Below are positions 10,556 through 20,337 of a stretch of DNA of 64,000 bases, piece after piece. A model generated the notes under the pieces. It was not told the DNA's origin. It saw only the letters and a list, made by a program, of their open reading frames with translations, and did no database searches. This stretch comes from Xanthoparmelia taractica (lineage: Eukaryota > Ascomycota > Lecanoromycetes > Lecanorales > Parmeliaceae), in the NCBI GenBank assembly GCA_033085395.1, contig JANQBS010000051.1, positions 124,001-188,000 on the forward strand. Reading direction: 5' to 3'. Each line of letters starts with the position of its first letter. The stretch's first letter is position 1. The position numbers were made by a program, and so were the translations under genes.

Positions 10556-13099
10556 ATGCCAATGGCCGTAGCAATGGCTGAGCCGCCCAACCACCTTGAG
10601 CATCTCGACCTGGAGCCTGAAAACCAGACTGATAAAGTCGAACATAGGCGGCGTTTAAGGGCTTTCTTTCGAAGATGGTCCAAGTCGGAGGAACTGCCTT
10701 CATGTCCCGATCCTAAACAAGATTCACCACCTCAAACGCCTGTGAGACCAGGCGCTGGGCGAAAACCTTCCCGCAAAGGTTTCGTTGGCTTGCCGCGCTC
10801 AACCACTTTCAAAAGGCAGATGGACGAACAGCGAAAGAATCTAACGCCCGTCGAACCAACCGTCAAGGAACGCCGCGATGTTTCAAAGGTCCGTCAGAGA
10901 GCTTTGAGTGCGGTCCCTCCCCCACCACGTCAGGCAAGAAGGGAGCGATCAGTGCCCCCAGATTTCCGTGATGCTTACACATCAATTGACGAACGAATTG
11001 GTCCAAACCCACTCACTCCACCCCCACAAAGGCCAGTAGAGCAGGTCCCTCCTCCACCACCACCTCCGCCGCAGCCTCCACCCAACTTGCAGGAAGACGA
11101 ACCCCCCATGTCAGAAGCATCCTACGACGACGCCATCGACGAAGAACTCGCGGAGGAGCTGAAGAAGAAATGGATCCTCAACCTGAGCATGCATTTCCGC
11201 GATAAGACACCGCGAGAGAAGTTCTTCCTCACCTACGCCGAGACACCTGACAGATGGAAAAGAGTGACGGTTTCGTGCGATTATCGAGACGCGCCGCAGG
11301 ACTCTCTCGAGGCAGATCTGCAAAAGCTCCACTACCAGAAGGACAAAAGTGCTCGGATCTACGAATCAATACGTATGTCACTAGCAGACATCCAATTCTA
11401 CAACACCGTCACAAACCTCAAGCTCGAGACGAAGGACGAAAGGCTACACGTCCATGTCACCGAGGACATCAACGAAATCATTCCGTACCCGGCCGTACAC
11501 TTGGTGGACCATCTTCCGTGCCATCAGTACAAAGAGAGCGAGCTGCATTTTGATGAGCACATGTCCGGTTTCGTCTACAGAGTCAACGTGGGTGAGCATA
11601 CATGGATCAAGAAAGAGATACCAGGCCCGGACAGTGTGGACGAGTTCTTGTACGAGGTCAATGCGCTGAGCGAGCTTGTGGATGCGAAGAATGTCATTCA
11701 GCTCAAAGGACTTGTGGTCAATGAGGATAAGACTTTGATCAAAGGGCTTTTGCTTAGCTATGCTGACCAAGGTGCCCTAATTGACATCCTCTACGATAGC
11801 AAGGAAGGCCACATCCCCCGTGTCCCATGGGAAAGACGAGAACGATGGGGGAAGCAGATTGTTCGGGGACTCTCCAACATTCACGAAGCGGGCTTTGTGC
11901 AGGGAGATTTTACACTTTCGAACATCGTGATTGATGAGAATGATGAAGCTCAGATCATTGACATTAACCGCAGAGGATGTCCTGTGGGCTGGGAATCGCC
12001 GGAGATGGTACCCCTGGTGGAGAGCGGACAGAGGCTGTCAATGTACATTGGGGTAAAGTCCGATCTGTATCAGCTGGGCATGGTGCTGTGGGCCTTGGCA
12101 ATGGAAAGGGACGAGCCAGAGCGACAGCCTCGACCTTTGACCCTGGATGATGTCGACGCTGAGGTCCCCCATTATTACCAAAATCTGGCAGCGATATGTC
12201 TGGCGGAAAAGTCAATGCAGAGGCTGGCTGCCAGGGATCTTCTTGCCCTTTTTGACGCTCCAGAGATGGCCGAAGACTATTTGCCAGTTTCGTCAAAGGA
12301 AACCCATACACGTGTCCCAACCTCGGAAAATTGGGACGGCTCGTCCACCGGGCAAGCCGAAGGTGCTGACATTCTTGGGCAAAATTTCCGAGAAAGACAA
12401 AATCGATACCAGCAAGGGGACCGGGAACTAACATCTGGTGCATTACGGTTACAGGGCTCAACCGGGTTTCGCTTCTCAGATCAGGCGATCGATGAGAGTA
12501 ATATCTTACGTGGCCGACGACGATACTCTCCTTCCCGGGATGAACGCCCAGGTGTCCCCCTGGATGGATCACCCTCGCTGAGCATCAGTCGCACGCCTAC
12601 TTTTCCTTCAAAGTGGAACCCACATATACATTCATATACCCCCAACAATGAATCTCCCGGCCAGAGTGAAAGCGGCGGAGCACAGATTATTGCCATCTCT
12701 CCAACCGGCGATCGCGAGTGGGAAGAGATCAACATGGACGGCAATCCTTACCTGGTCCATCGCGACACCCTCGAAGACCTCGACGACGAGATCGACTTTG
12801 CGGATGTGGATAATGCTAGAAGGGGGAAACACGTGGAGAGGTGGAGGCGCGATATCGCGCATGTGGATTCGGGGCTTGCAGATATGGATTTGACGGACCT
12901 GGGGCCCAGAGAGCGGGCCCGCGTGGAGCTGGCTGGGGTGGGTGGGCATGAGAGTTTGGCTATGGACAAGCCAGGTATAGATGGAGGAAGGCAGCAGGAG
13001 ATGACAGACGACCTCGGAATCGGGCACAGCGTGGAGGGAAATGAGCAATCAGCAACAGCAGCCGGAGGACAACAGAACGGCCCAGGGTATAACAGATGA
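10556..13099 (+). CDS. Protein-kinase-like protein with altered DFG motif
   Basis: Single-exon ORF, 847 aa; ATGs at 10556, 10568 and 10574 are all possible starts. The first 200 residues are Pro/Arg-rich. The kinase-like fold runs roughly from residue 320 to 560. It has a Lys in HTWIKKEIPG, Glu in FLYEVNALSEL, the catalytic-loop segment QGDFTLSNIVID (Asp and Asn kept, His-Arg replaced), DIN in place of DFG in AQIIDINRRG, and SPE in place of APE followed by SDLYQLGMVLWAL. About 280 disordered residues follow. Key Lys and Asp residues survive, so activity cannot be excluded. The substrate is unknown, and this is a fungal kinase-like family rather than a recognised orthologue. Confidence 0.8.
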   Translation: MPMAVAMAEPPNHLEHLDLEPENQTDKVEHRRRLRAFFRRWSKSEELPSCPDPKQDSPPQTPVRPGAGRKPSRKGFVGLPRSTTFKRQMDEQRKNLTPVEPTVKERRDVSKVRQRALSAVPPPPRQARRERSVPPDFRDAYTSIDERIGPNPLTPPPQRPVEQVPPPPPPPPQPPPNLQEDEPPMSEASYDDAIDEELAEELKKKWILNLSMHFRDKTPREKFFLTYAETPDRWKRVTVSCDYRDAPQDSLEADLQKLHYQKDKSARIYESIRMSLADIQFYNTVTNLKLETKDERLHVHVTEDINEIIPYPAVHLVDHLPCHQYKESELHFDEHMSGFVYRVNVGEHTWIKKEIPGPDSVDEFLYEVNALSELVDAKNVIQLKGLVVNEDKTLIKGLLLSYADQGALIDILYDSKEGHIPRVPWERRERWGKQIVRGLSNIHEAGFVQGDFTLSNIVIDENDEAQIIDINRRGCPVGWESPEMVPLVESGQRLSMYIGVKSDLYQLGMVLWALAMERDEPERQPRPLTLDDVDAEVPHYYQNLAAICLAEKSMQRLAARDLLALFDAPEMAEDYLPVSSKETHTRVPTSENWDGSSTGQAEGADILGQNFRERQNRYQQGDRELTSGALRLQGSTGFRFSDQAIDESNILRGRRRYSPSRDERPGVPLDGSPSLSISRTPTFPSKWNPHIHSYTPNNESPGQSESGGAQIIAISPTGDREWEEINMDGNPYLVHRDTLEDLDDEIDFADVDNARRGKHVERWRRDIAHVDSGLADMDLTDLGPRERARVELAGVGGHESLAMDKPGIDGGRQQEMTDDLGIGHSVEGNEQSATAAGGQQNGPGYNR

Positions 13100-13770
13100 C
13101 CTGGAAGATAGAGCAAGACGGATAAAGGATAATGACGGCAACGGAACCATGGTGCGATGACCTGTATTATGCATTGAGCATTGTGGCCTTTGACAGCGGT
13201 CCTTGTTTTGTTCTTCAAACCTTCCTAATCGGGTCAGCATTTCTCAGTATACGGTAGGTTGCATTTGGAAGCTGGATGATTTTTTTTTCATTTCAACGGA
13301 CGGATGTCTTGCTAATATGTGATGATGATGACTTTTTATTCTTCTTCTTTGTCTGACCTTGGGTTCTTCCTATAGCTGGTTTACGACCTTGAAGTGTGTA
13401 TTATGTATCAACTACGGTGTTTGATGAAGCTGTTATCTACCTTACCTTACCTTACCTTGCCATGTCCATGTCCTCACTGATCACACAGCTTTTCTTTCCC
13501 ATAAATCAGAAGTTTGATTCGATAACGTTGAAATCACATGACCAGAAAAGTCGTTTTCATTGCGCAATCAGAATTTCCATTTGGTCCCGCAGTCGCTGTC
13601 GTCATCGCTCCAGGTACTGGGAGCCATGACCGCATACCTTACCTACAACTCCTCAACATTCCACATCACCACACCCCACCTCACCTCACCGTCAACATTC
13701 GCAAAAAACCCCCCACAGGAACACAGGAGAAATAATCCTATCAAAGCATCTCCGTTGACAATTCGCAGTA
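13100..13770. other. Intergenic region with CTTAC repeats
   Basis: Contains a T-rich tract near 13280, short CTTAC repeats near 13441-13460 and pyrimidine-rich sequence that is probably the promoter of the metallo-beta-lactamase gene. No coding signal seen. Confidence 0.5.
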
Positions 13771-15898
13771 ATGAAACACCTCACCCTCGACCCCACCCAC
13801 CCGCAGCCACCGACCCGCGATCTGCCCAACGACGCAACGGTGCCGGACTCGCTCCCTGAGGCTAAGGAAACGAAAGTGCATCCGAAACACGAACACGCTG
13901 GTGGTGGTGGGGGGAACAAGCGCGCGCGGTTGCTTTTTGTGGGGACTGCTACTACTGTTTTGTATGTGGTGCGCTTTGTTTGGTCTTGAGGTTGTTGGTG
14001 TTGTTGTTTGGTGTTGATGTTGTGGGTGTGGAGGTGGGAGTGGGACTTGGTGTGGGAGTTGGAGGGGGAGTGGAGACGGGGAAGATTGGTGTGATTTATG
14101 AAGTGTTTTCACTGACTTTTGAGATTAGAGAATGGGAGGGTGTGAGGTTGATGACGGATCCGGTATGTCATGTTCCTATTCCTGTTCCTATGTCTATTCC
14201 TATCCCTTCCCTATCTTAACCCTTGATACTCATTCCTTCCTACAGAATTTCCTCCACGCGGGCGATCACGTCCATCTCGGGCCTGGGGTTACGGCGACTA
14301 GGAAGACGAACCCGGCGGTCGACTTGCATGATTTGCCGAGGATTGATCTGATATGTTTGTCTCATTATCATGCGTGAGTTTTTCTCTTCTCTCTCTCCAT
14401 TTCCCCACACTATACTCCATCTTGATTATGCCCGTTTCCTCACAGCCTTTACTCGATCTTGAAATGCCTATTCTCCGATCATCATCAGTACTGTCACGTC
14501 ACCATTCCTGTAGTAAGGTAAGTAGAAAGATAGATAGACTTATTCTAAAACCACGGCTCGATAGCGACCACTTCGATCAGGACGTCGAAGCTTCCCTCCG
14601 CCGCGGTAGGTCTTCATCCCCCCAGAGAATACCTCCATCACTCACCCATTCACCCATTCCTTCCCCCTCCTCATCCTCCTCATCTTCTCCTCACCACCCA
14701 TCTCATCCCAAACTAACCCCCCTCCCCCTCTCCCAACAGACCTCCCCATCATCACCACCCCGCACGCGAAATCCCACCTCGCTTCCTCCGCCGCCGGCAA
14801 AGACGCCTTCACCAACGTACACGATCTTGATTTCTTTGACGACTGCCTCGTGCGTATCGCGGGCAAGGAGGCCGCGATCAGAGTAACGGGTATGCCGGGA
14901 AAGCACGTCCCACCGGGGCCGGGGAACGTGGCGGGGAAGATGAATGATTTATTGGGCGCTGTGAGTCTAGTTCTCTCTCTTTCTGTGATGGCGCTTTATT
15001 TTTATTCTTTATTCTTTGGTGTATTTCTTTGGGGGAGAGGGGTTAGCAAGCAAGCAAGCAACGAACGAAGAACAAAATCGTACAGAAATCAAAATTAAAA
15101 AAAAAGCTAAACGAACAACAGGTCCCCCCCACAAACGGCTGGATGCTCGAACTCGGCCACACCTCTTCCCCCTCCTCCGAAACATTCCACCCCACCTTCC
15201 GCATCTACATCTCCGGCGACACGCTCCTGGTCCCCGAGCTCTCGGAAATCCCAAAACGCTACCCGCACGTCGACCTCATGCTCGTGCATTTAGGCGGCAC
15301 GACGATCCCGGGGCCGGAACTGCCGCTGCTGATGGTAACGATGGATGCGAAGCAGGGTGTTGAGCTTGTGAGGCTTGTGGGACCGGAGGTGGTGGTGCCG
15401 GTGCATTATGAGTGGGTGGTGCCTTTTTTTTTTTTTTTCCTTTTCTCTCGCTCGCTCTCTCCCCCCCCCCCCCCGCCCTTCTTTTTTTATTCTTTTTCTT
15501 TGTTAAAGAGGCCTGTTGTTTGTCACCCGCCCGAAACACACAAGGAGGATTGCTAATCTATCCTACCTACTACCTAACTCCTTCCCCCTTCCCCCCTCTC
15601 TCTCTCTTTCTCTCCTCTTCCCCCTCTTTCCCCCTCTCCTCCCCCCCCTCTCTTCCTCTCCCTCTCCCTTCCCCCTCCCTTCCCCCACCCTCTTATCCCC
15701 TTACTTCACTCATATCTAATGATATACAGCGACTACACCGTCTTCCTCTCCCCCCTCTCCGAATTTCAAAGCGAAATGGATGCCGCCGGGCTAGGCGATA
15801 AACTCGTCTGTCTAGACCGCGGGGACGTTTATGAGTTTAGCGTTGGTAAGGTTGAGGGGGAGGGGAAGGATGTTGGGGGAAAGGAAGGGAAGGAGTGA
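13771..15898 (+). CDS. Metallo-beta-lactamase-fold hydrolase (UlaG/NAPE-PLD-like)
   Basis: Seven proposed exons (13771-13961, 14129-14162, 14246-14373, 14565-14605, 14740-14960, 15122-15411, 15730-15898) give 357 aa with no frame conflict. The metal-binding signature LSHYHADHFD (HxHxDH) is rebuilt only when the 191-nt intron between SHYH and DHFD is removed. Other family marks are LFVGTATTVLEWEGVRLMTDP at the N-terminus, TPHAKSH, the ISGDTL segment, LVHLGG and the late PVHYDDY histidine. It should be a zinc hydrolase; the substrate is not evident. The sixth intron is unusually long (318 nt) and nearly pure pyrimidine. The C-terminus is Gly/Lys/Glu-rich. Confidence 0.87.
15422..15710. repeat. 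Homopyrimidine low-complexity tract inside an intron
   Basis: Poly-T, poly-C and (CT)n runs on the plus strand fill most of intron 6 of the metallo-beta-lactamase gene. They are interrupted by a short mixed stretch around 15500-15560. Confidence 0.85.
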
Positions 15899-16585
15899 GT
15901 GAGAGTGGGAAGGAGATGGGGAGGAGGGAGGAGTGAGCGAGAGAGAGGGAGAGGGGGGAGGGGGAGGATGTGCGGTAGGCTGCGTGGTAGTGGTTATAGA
16001 GGGAGGTAGAGGTAAGAAAAGTTATGGAGATTGAAGAAAGCACTCCGCAATAAGTGACCCCCCCCCCTTTTTTTTTTTCTTCTTTTTTTTTATTTCTGTG
16101 ACAAGAAAGGTAGTGACCCGACCTCAGTGCTACCTGCCCACCTTATGATTGAAAAAAGTATTTCTCTTGCTGATGAGCCAAGTGATTGAAAAAAAGCATT
16201 TCTCTTGCTGATGAGCTCAGTATCGATAAAAGCCATAGTAGGTAGCTAGCCAGGTAGAGAGAGCATGAAAATCTATAGCTAAGGTAACTAAGCCCCACCC
16301 CATGCAGGCATAAACGGCTTTCTTTCCTTTCCATCTAGAAAGAAAGGAAGCCTGTGACACCGAGCTCGATACCCTTTTTTGCCCCTTCTCGATCGATCGA
16401 TCGATCCACCCAACGCCTTCGCTGAAAAAAAAAAAACGATCATTGACCATTCGGACGGGAGGAGCTGGGCGCCAGTTGCTTGTATTGGAGCTCAAAGTTT
16501 GATACCTGGACTCATCTCACCGTCAGTCAGCGCCCTGTCCGATATTCCATTCATTCGTGCATGGGGAGCGGAGCGGATGGCATAA
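15899..16585. other. Convergent intergenic region
   Basis: 3' flank shared by the metallo-beta-lactamase gene and NOT2. It holds purine-rich and poly-C/poly-T tracts, a short direct repeat (16147-16220) and a (GATC)n run at 16390-16407. No gene seen. Confidence 0.6.
16147..16220. repeat. Tandem duplication of about 38 bp
   Basis: Two adjacent copies of a unit containing ATTTCTCTTGCTGATGAG, each preceded by GATTGAAAAAA and differing by a few substitutions and one A. It lies in the intergenic region 3' of NOT2. Confidence 0.85.
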
Positions 16586-19213
16586 TTAACGCACCCTAAC
16601 CTTCTCCCAAGCCATGTGGTTGAAGAAGACGTAGCTCCCTTGCTCCTTTTCGAGGCTGATCTGTACCGGCTCGGGTAGAGTGATGTCTTTCGTAAGCCAC
16701 ATTTTGAGCTCGGTGTGGAATCTCCAATTGCGGTTCGTTCTGAGGATCCTGTCAGTAAAAGAATCATGTTGCACACGCGTATCGTGCTTACAGTTCGGTG
16801 GCGACAAACTCTTGGAGGATGTCTCGCGTTTGGGTGTAGAAGATCCAGAAGAGCGTCTCGTCGGAAAAGCTTGGTATCTTCTCCCTCACGCCGTGGATGT
16901 TGTCAACGGTGTAGCATTCAGGTAGTCGGAAGTCTGGCTGCAGCGGTCTCGCGCCTGGTTCGGCGAAAGGTCCGGCGAAAGTGGGATAGAGTGGTCTGCG
17001 AAGCCAAGTCAGCTTCTGCTCGATAGGTATCTAGCTAGTCGTGATGACAGACTCTGCAGAATTCAGGTTGAGGCCGAGAGTTGTCAGGTCCTGGCCCCTT
17101 GCGAGATAAGAGACGTCTGGATTGTCATGGTTGATCGTGCTTAGAAAGCCTGGCAAGCCAAATTCCTCAATTTCACTCATCTGCGACAAAGGGGTCCGAT
17201 CTGGCGTATGGTTCGATCGAGATGAATCGCCTGTCCTAGCCCCGTAATCCTGCCGCCCCTGCGGAGGCTGCTGCTGAGATGGAAACTGTGAATCGTTGAA
17301 ATTGGTGAGTAATGCGTTCATATTGTGCTCGTTCCGAGTATTGCCCTGGGTTGTAGATACGTTCTATCAGGCCAGTCAGACAATAGCATTCAGCTTAAGG
17401 CACCGCTAAAATTGCTTACGTTTCTGTCATGGTCCTGCATCCCAGGTTGGCCTTGACGATTGGATTCGATCGGGGACCGTACAGTAGAAGGCGCTAATTA
17501 CTGGTCAGTGGACTCTATGTAGACTGCCTGAATATCCAGCCATCTTTACCTCCAAAGCCAATGCCATTTGGTGACGTAAGTCTTTCCACCACGGAAGAAG
17601 ATCGAGTATTATTGGCTTGACTGCTTGATGTGCTTGGCAAGCCGTGACGTGGCTGTATCTGATCTTGTGGTAATGAAAAAGTATTCGCACTTGAAAAACC
17701 GCCGAAACCTGCATTTTGCATCAGGTTCCTTCGGTCGCTGTCACTTTCATCGGTCCCGTTTCTACCCAGAGGCGGAAAATCGTCGACACTGGTTGACTGA
17801 GGCTGGCGAGACGCGGGCATTTGACCGATGCCAGTCTGGCCACCGTAGCGGTGGTCATCCAGCGAATTTTGCAAGTTGGATGACGCAGAGTAAATATCAT
17901 CATTCGCTCTTGGAGAAGGATCTTGACTCTGCTGATTCTGCTGATGCTGTTGCTGTGCTTGCGAGCTTACTTGGTGTGACTGTTGCGGACGTTGAACAGG
18001 GGTCTGTTGAGCGACTCGTTGATTCGCCCATATAGCTTGGCTCGTGTTTTGATACTGAGGTTGGGATGTGCCAGATAAGGAAGGAAATTCGCTGTTGAGG
18101 TGATGTAGTTAGATCAGCACGTTTCAGACAGCGTCTAAGGTCCATAGAGGAAATGCATCGAGGAGATTCTGGGACACAGCAAGCAATTATTAGAACCAAA
18201 GACTTACGACAAGTCTAGAGGTGCCGCGGGCTGAGAACCGCCGACTCTCTGCGCGAAACTTGATGCACCTGCGCCTGTCTGGCCTGGTTGAACGCTAGGC
18301 AATCCTGGCGCGCCGTTTGCAGGTGCTCCGAAGCTCCAATTCGTGCCATTACCTAAGGAGCTCAACAGCTTCAGCTTTCCGTTGTACAACGCGAGATATA
18401 AGAAGCTCAAACGCACCAAGTTTCGACGTATTTTGTAGTCTTCCAGATCCTAATGGCGTATTTCGATGCTGGGGTGCAGGTTGGGGAGGATATCCCCCAT
18501 ATCGCAAATTTTGCGCATTTGGACGCATGTTCTCTAGTGTCCAGCTGTCAGCCTTTTGCTCTTCTTGGTCCTGCTGAAGCCCATAATGTTCTCCCGTTGG
18601 TTCGCTTGTCGTAGATAGTCGTGAATCCGGAGGTGGAACATCGTTGCATTGAACGTCAGAAGAGGAAGTAGATCCAGCAGCGGTTACACAGCTATCAAGG
18701 GAAGCATCCCTGATTTGGAGGTCCAGAAAGGTAGGACTTTCCAGAGGTGGAGCATCCTTGCATTGAGCGTCAGGAGGGGAAGTAGATTCAGCAGCGGTTG
18801 CACATTTATCAAGGGAAGTATCGCTCGTTCGGTGGTCCAGAAAGGTAAGAACTTGCGGGGAGTTATCAAGGGCCGCAGGAGTTGTTGCTTCCCCAACAGA
18901 TTCAGGACTGGCCTCATTCCCATACTCAACGTCTTGAGCCTGCTTCTGGGTCCTCGTAGAACTCGATTTGAAATATTCCCGCTCTTCCGACCAGTCTAGA
19001 TAGCGGAAGACATTCCTCTTCTTAGACTTCTTCGATGTTCTGGCGCTCCCAGTCTTCTTCTGGGGCGAAGGGTTCCCCTCATCCTCAGGTAATCCAGGCA
19101 TATTCAGATTGCTGCACAAGCTCCGTGTTGAATGAATGCGGTTGTAGGTGCTGTTCCGGTCGCGGAGAAAAATACAATAAATACAAAGAGTGAGTCTTAC
19201 CTGGGCGATTCAT
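16586..19213 (-). CDS. NOT2: CCR4-NOT complex subunit NOT2
   Basis: Proposed exons on the minus strand: 19213-19201, 18533-18417, 18352-18208, 18091-17550, 17493-17420, 17363-17053, 16995-16792, 16739-16586; 519 aa. NOT2 scaffolds the deadenylase/repression complex through its C-terminal NOT box, which pairs with NOT1 and NOT5. The NOT box is clear: EPLYPTFAGPF, then SDETLFWIFYTQTRD and NWRFHTELKMWLTKD, ending in AWEKVRVR. The middle is Gln/Ser-rich and disordered. The first intron (19200-18534, 667 nt) is exceptional because it contains an open frame continuous with exon 2. It ends in a good branch site (CTGAC) and ACTAG, and splicing it gives MNRPENMRPNAQNLRYGG. An alternative N-terminus could start at 19101 inside it. 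Exon 6 uses a weak GTCTGT donor. Confidence 0.9.
18619..18846 (-). repeat. Two tandem copies of a 114-bp (38-aa) unit
   Basis: On the minus strand the frame encodes two adjacent copies, each starting TFLD and containing SLD-C-TAA-ST and DxQCxDxPP. They differ by many substitutions but keep the frame. The repeat lies within the long first intron, or alternative 5' exon, of NOT2. Confidence 0.85.
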
Positions 19214-19397
19214 GACTGCTAAAATCCTTCTATCACCTTTCCGGACCGTGGAGTCTTCCTGCCTCGCCGAGAAGTGAGCTCGATTGCTACTTTTATGTCT
19301 AGGCGCGCTTACCGCGTCTATCGGATGTCTGATCTTGTAGCTCCCAAGCCTCACCACTTTTTGCTCATCGCTAGCATCATATTAATTGACACTCAAG

Positions 19398-20337
19398 ATG
19401 TCAGGTCGTTCATTGACAAGTCAGCTTACAGTTCCGTCTAGAGTCTCAAGCTTATCACTAGAATGCCATCCTCCCATTTTCCTTGCTCCTTGGATAGACT
19501 CGATACCCCAATCTTTGCATCAGCGATCCCCCTTCTCAACAACAGCGACTCTTTCCGCGCGCACGAACAAGAAACGCGATGGGAACCCCCACAGAGGTGA
19601 ATCAGCTCTACGAAGGACAGGTCTGCGGTATCCTGTTGGCATGTCGAAGCAGCCGCTTCCACAGCCTGTGCTGGATCCGAAAAAAAGACCAAGGATCGAA
19701 GTCGATCCGAACCACGGACTCTGGGGTTTCTTCAATAAAGACCGGAAAGCAATAACTCCACCGGGCGGGGATTTAGAGAGAGGTATGCTACCGTCCTCAA
19801 GCGCAACTTAGCCGACTAATTGGAGCAGGTCGCCCCTGGACTGTTGAAGAGCTACGGCATAAGTCCTGGGAAGATCTACACTCGCTGTGGTACATTTGCT
19901 GCAAGGAGCGGAACAGACTCGCAACAGAGTTTCAGGAGCGGAAACGAATGCACCTCGAAGCGCTATCTTGGGATGGCAGAAAGCGTGATATGACGGTAGG
20001 GTGCCTCCAGCATCGCAGGCTGCTTTTGACATACGCGTAACATCTCGAACCATACTTGAAAATGAGACTGATCTCAGTGCTTTGTTCAGATCCGGGCAAC
20101 GCAGGCCAAGATAAAACACACTCTTACAGAACGCTGGTATTCTTGGGAAGAGGCGTGGAAGGTGGCCGAGAACGACCCTGAAGTCAATCTCAATGCTGAT
20201 CCAGACGCTCCGGCATATCAGCCTAGAGATTTGGAGGTATGCAATGGCCATAGTATCTCTGTGACCTGTTTGCTGAATGAGCCTAGGACGAAGAAGAGGT
20301 CGAGGAACAGCCTCGAGCTGCAGCTGGAGCGGTATAG
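19398..20337 (+). CDS. MRPL4: Mitochondrial large-subunit ribosomal protein uL29m (MRP-L47/MRPL4 family)
   Basis: Exons 19398-19782, 19829-19995, 20090-20236 and 20287-20337 give 249 aa. It is a structural protein of the mitoribosomal large subunit at the tunnel exit. The N-terminus (SGRSLTSQLTVPSRVSS) resembles a mitochondrial presequence. The diagnostic segment is GRPWTVEELRHKSWEDLHSL followed by WYICCKERNRLATE and, after the third exon join, ATQAKIKHTLTERWYSWEEA. The first intron is only 46 nt, with GTATGC and a GACTAAT branch site. The C-terminus is acidic then Ala-rich. It is head-to-head with NOT2 with 184 bp between start codons, so the two probably share a promoter region. Confidence 0.92.

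Noticed and set aside
19085..19213. Reading exon 1 of NOT2 straight into the 19101 ORF
   Set aside because: Every acceptor seen between 19200 and 19100 puts MNRP out of frame with the ORF or runs into a stop; only the 18534 acceptor fits.
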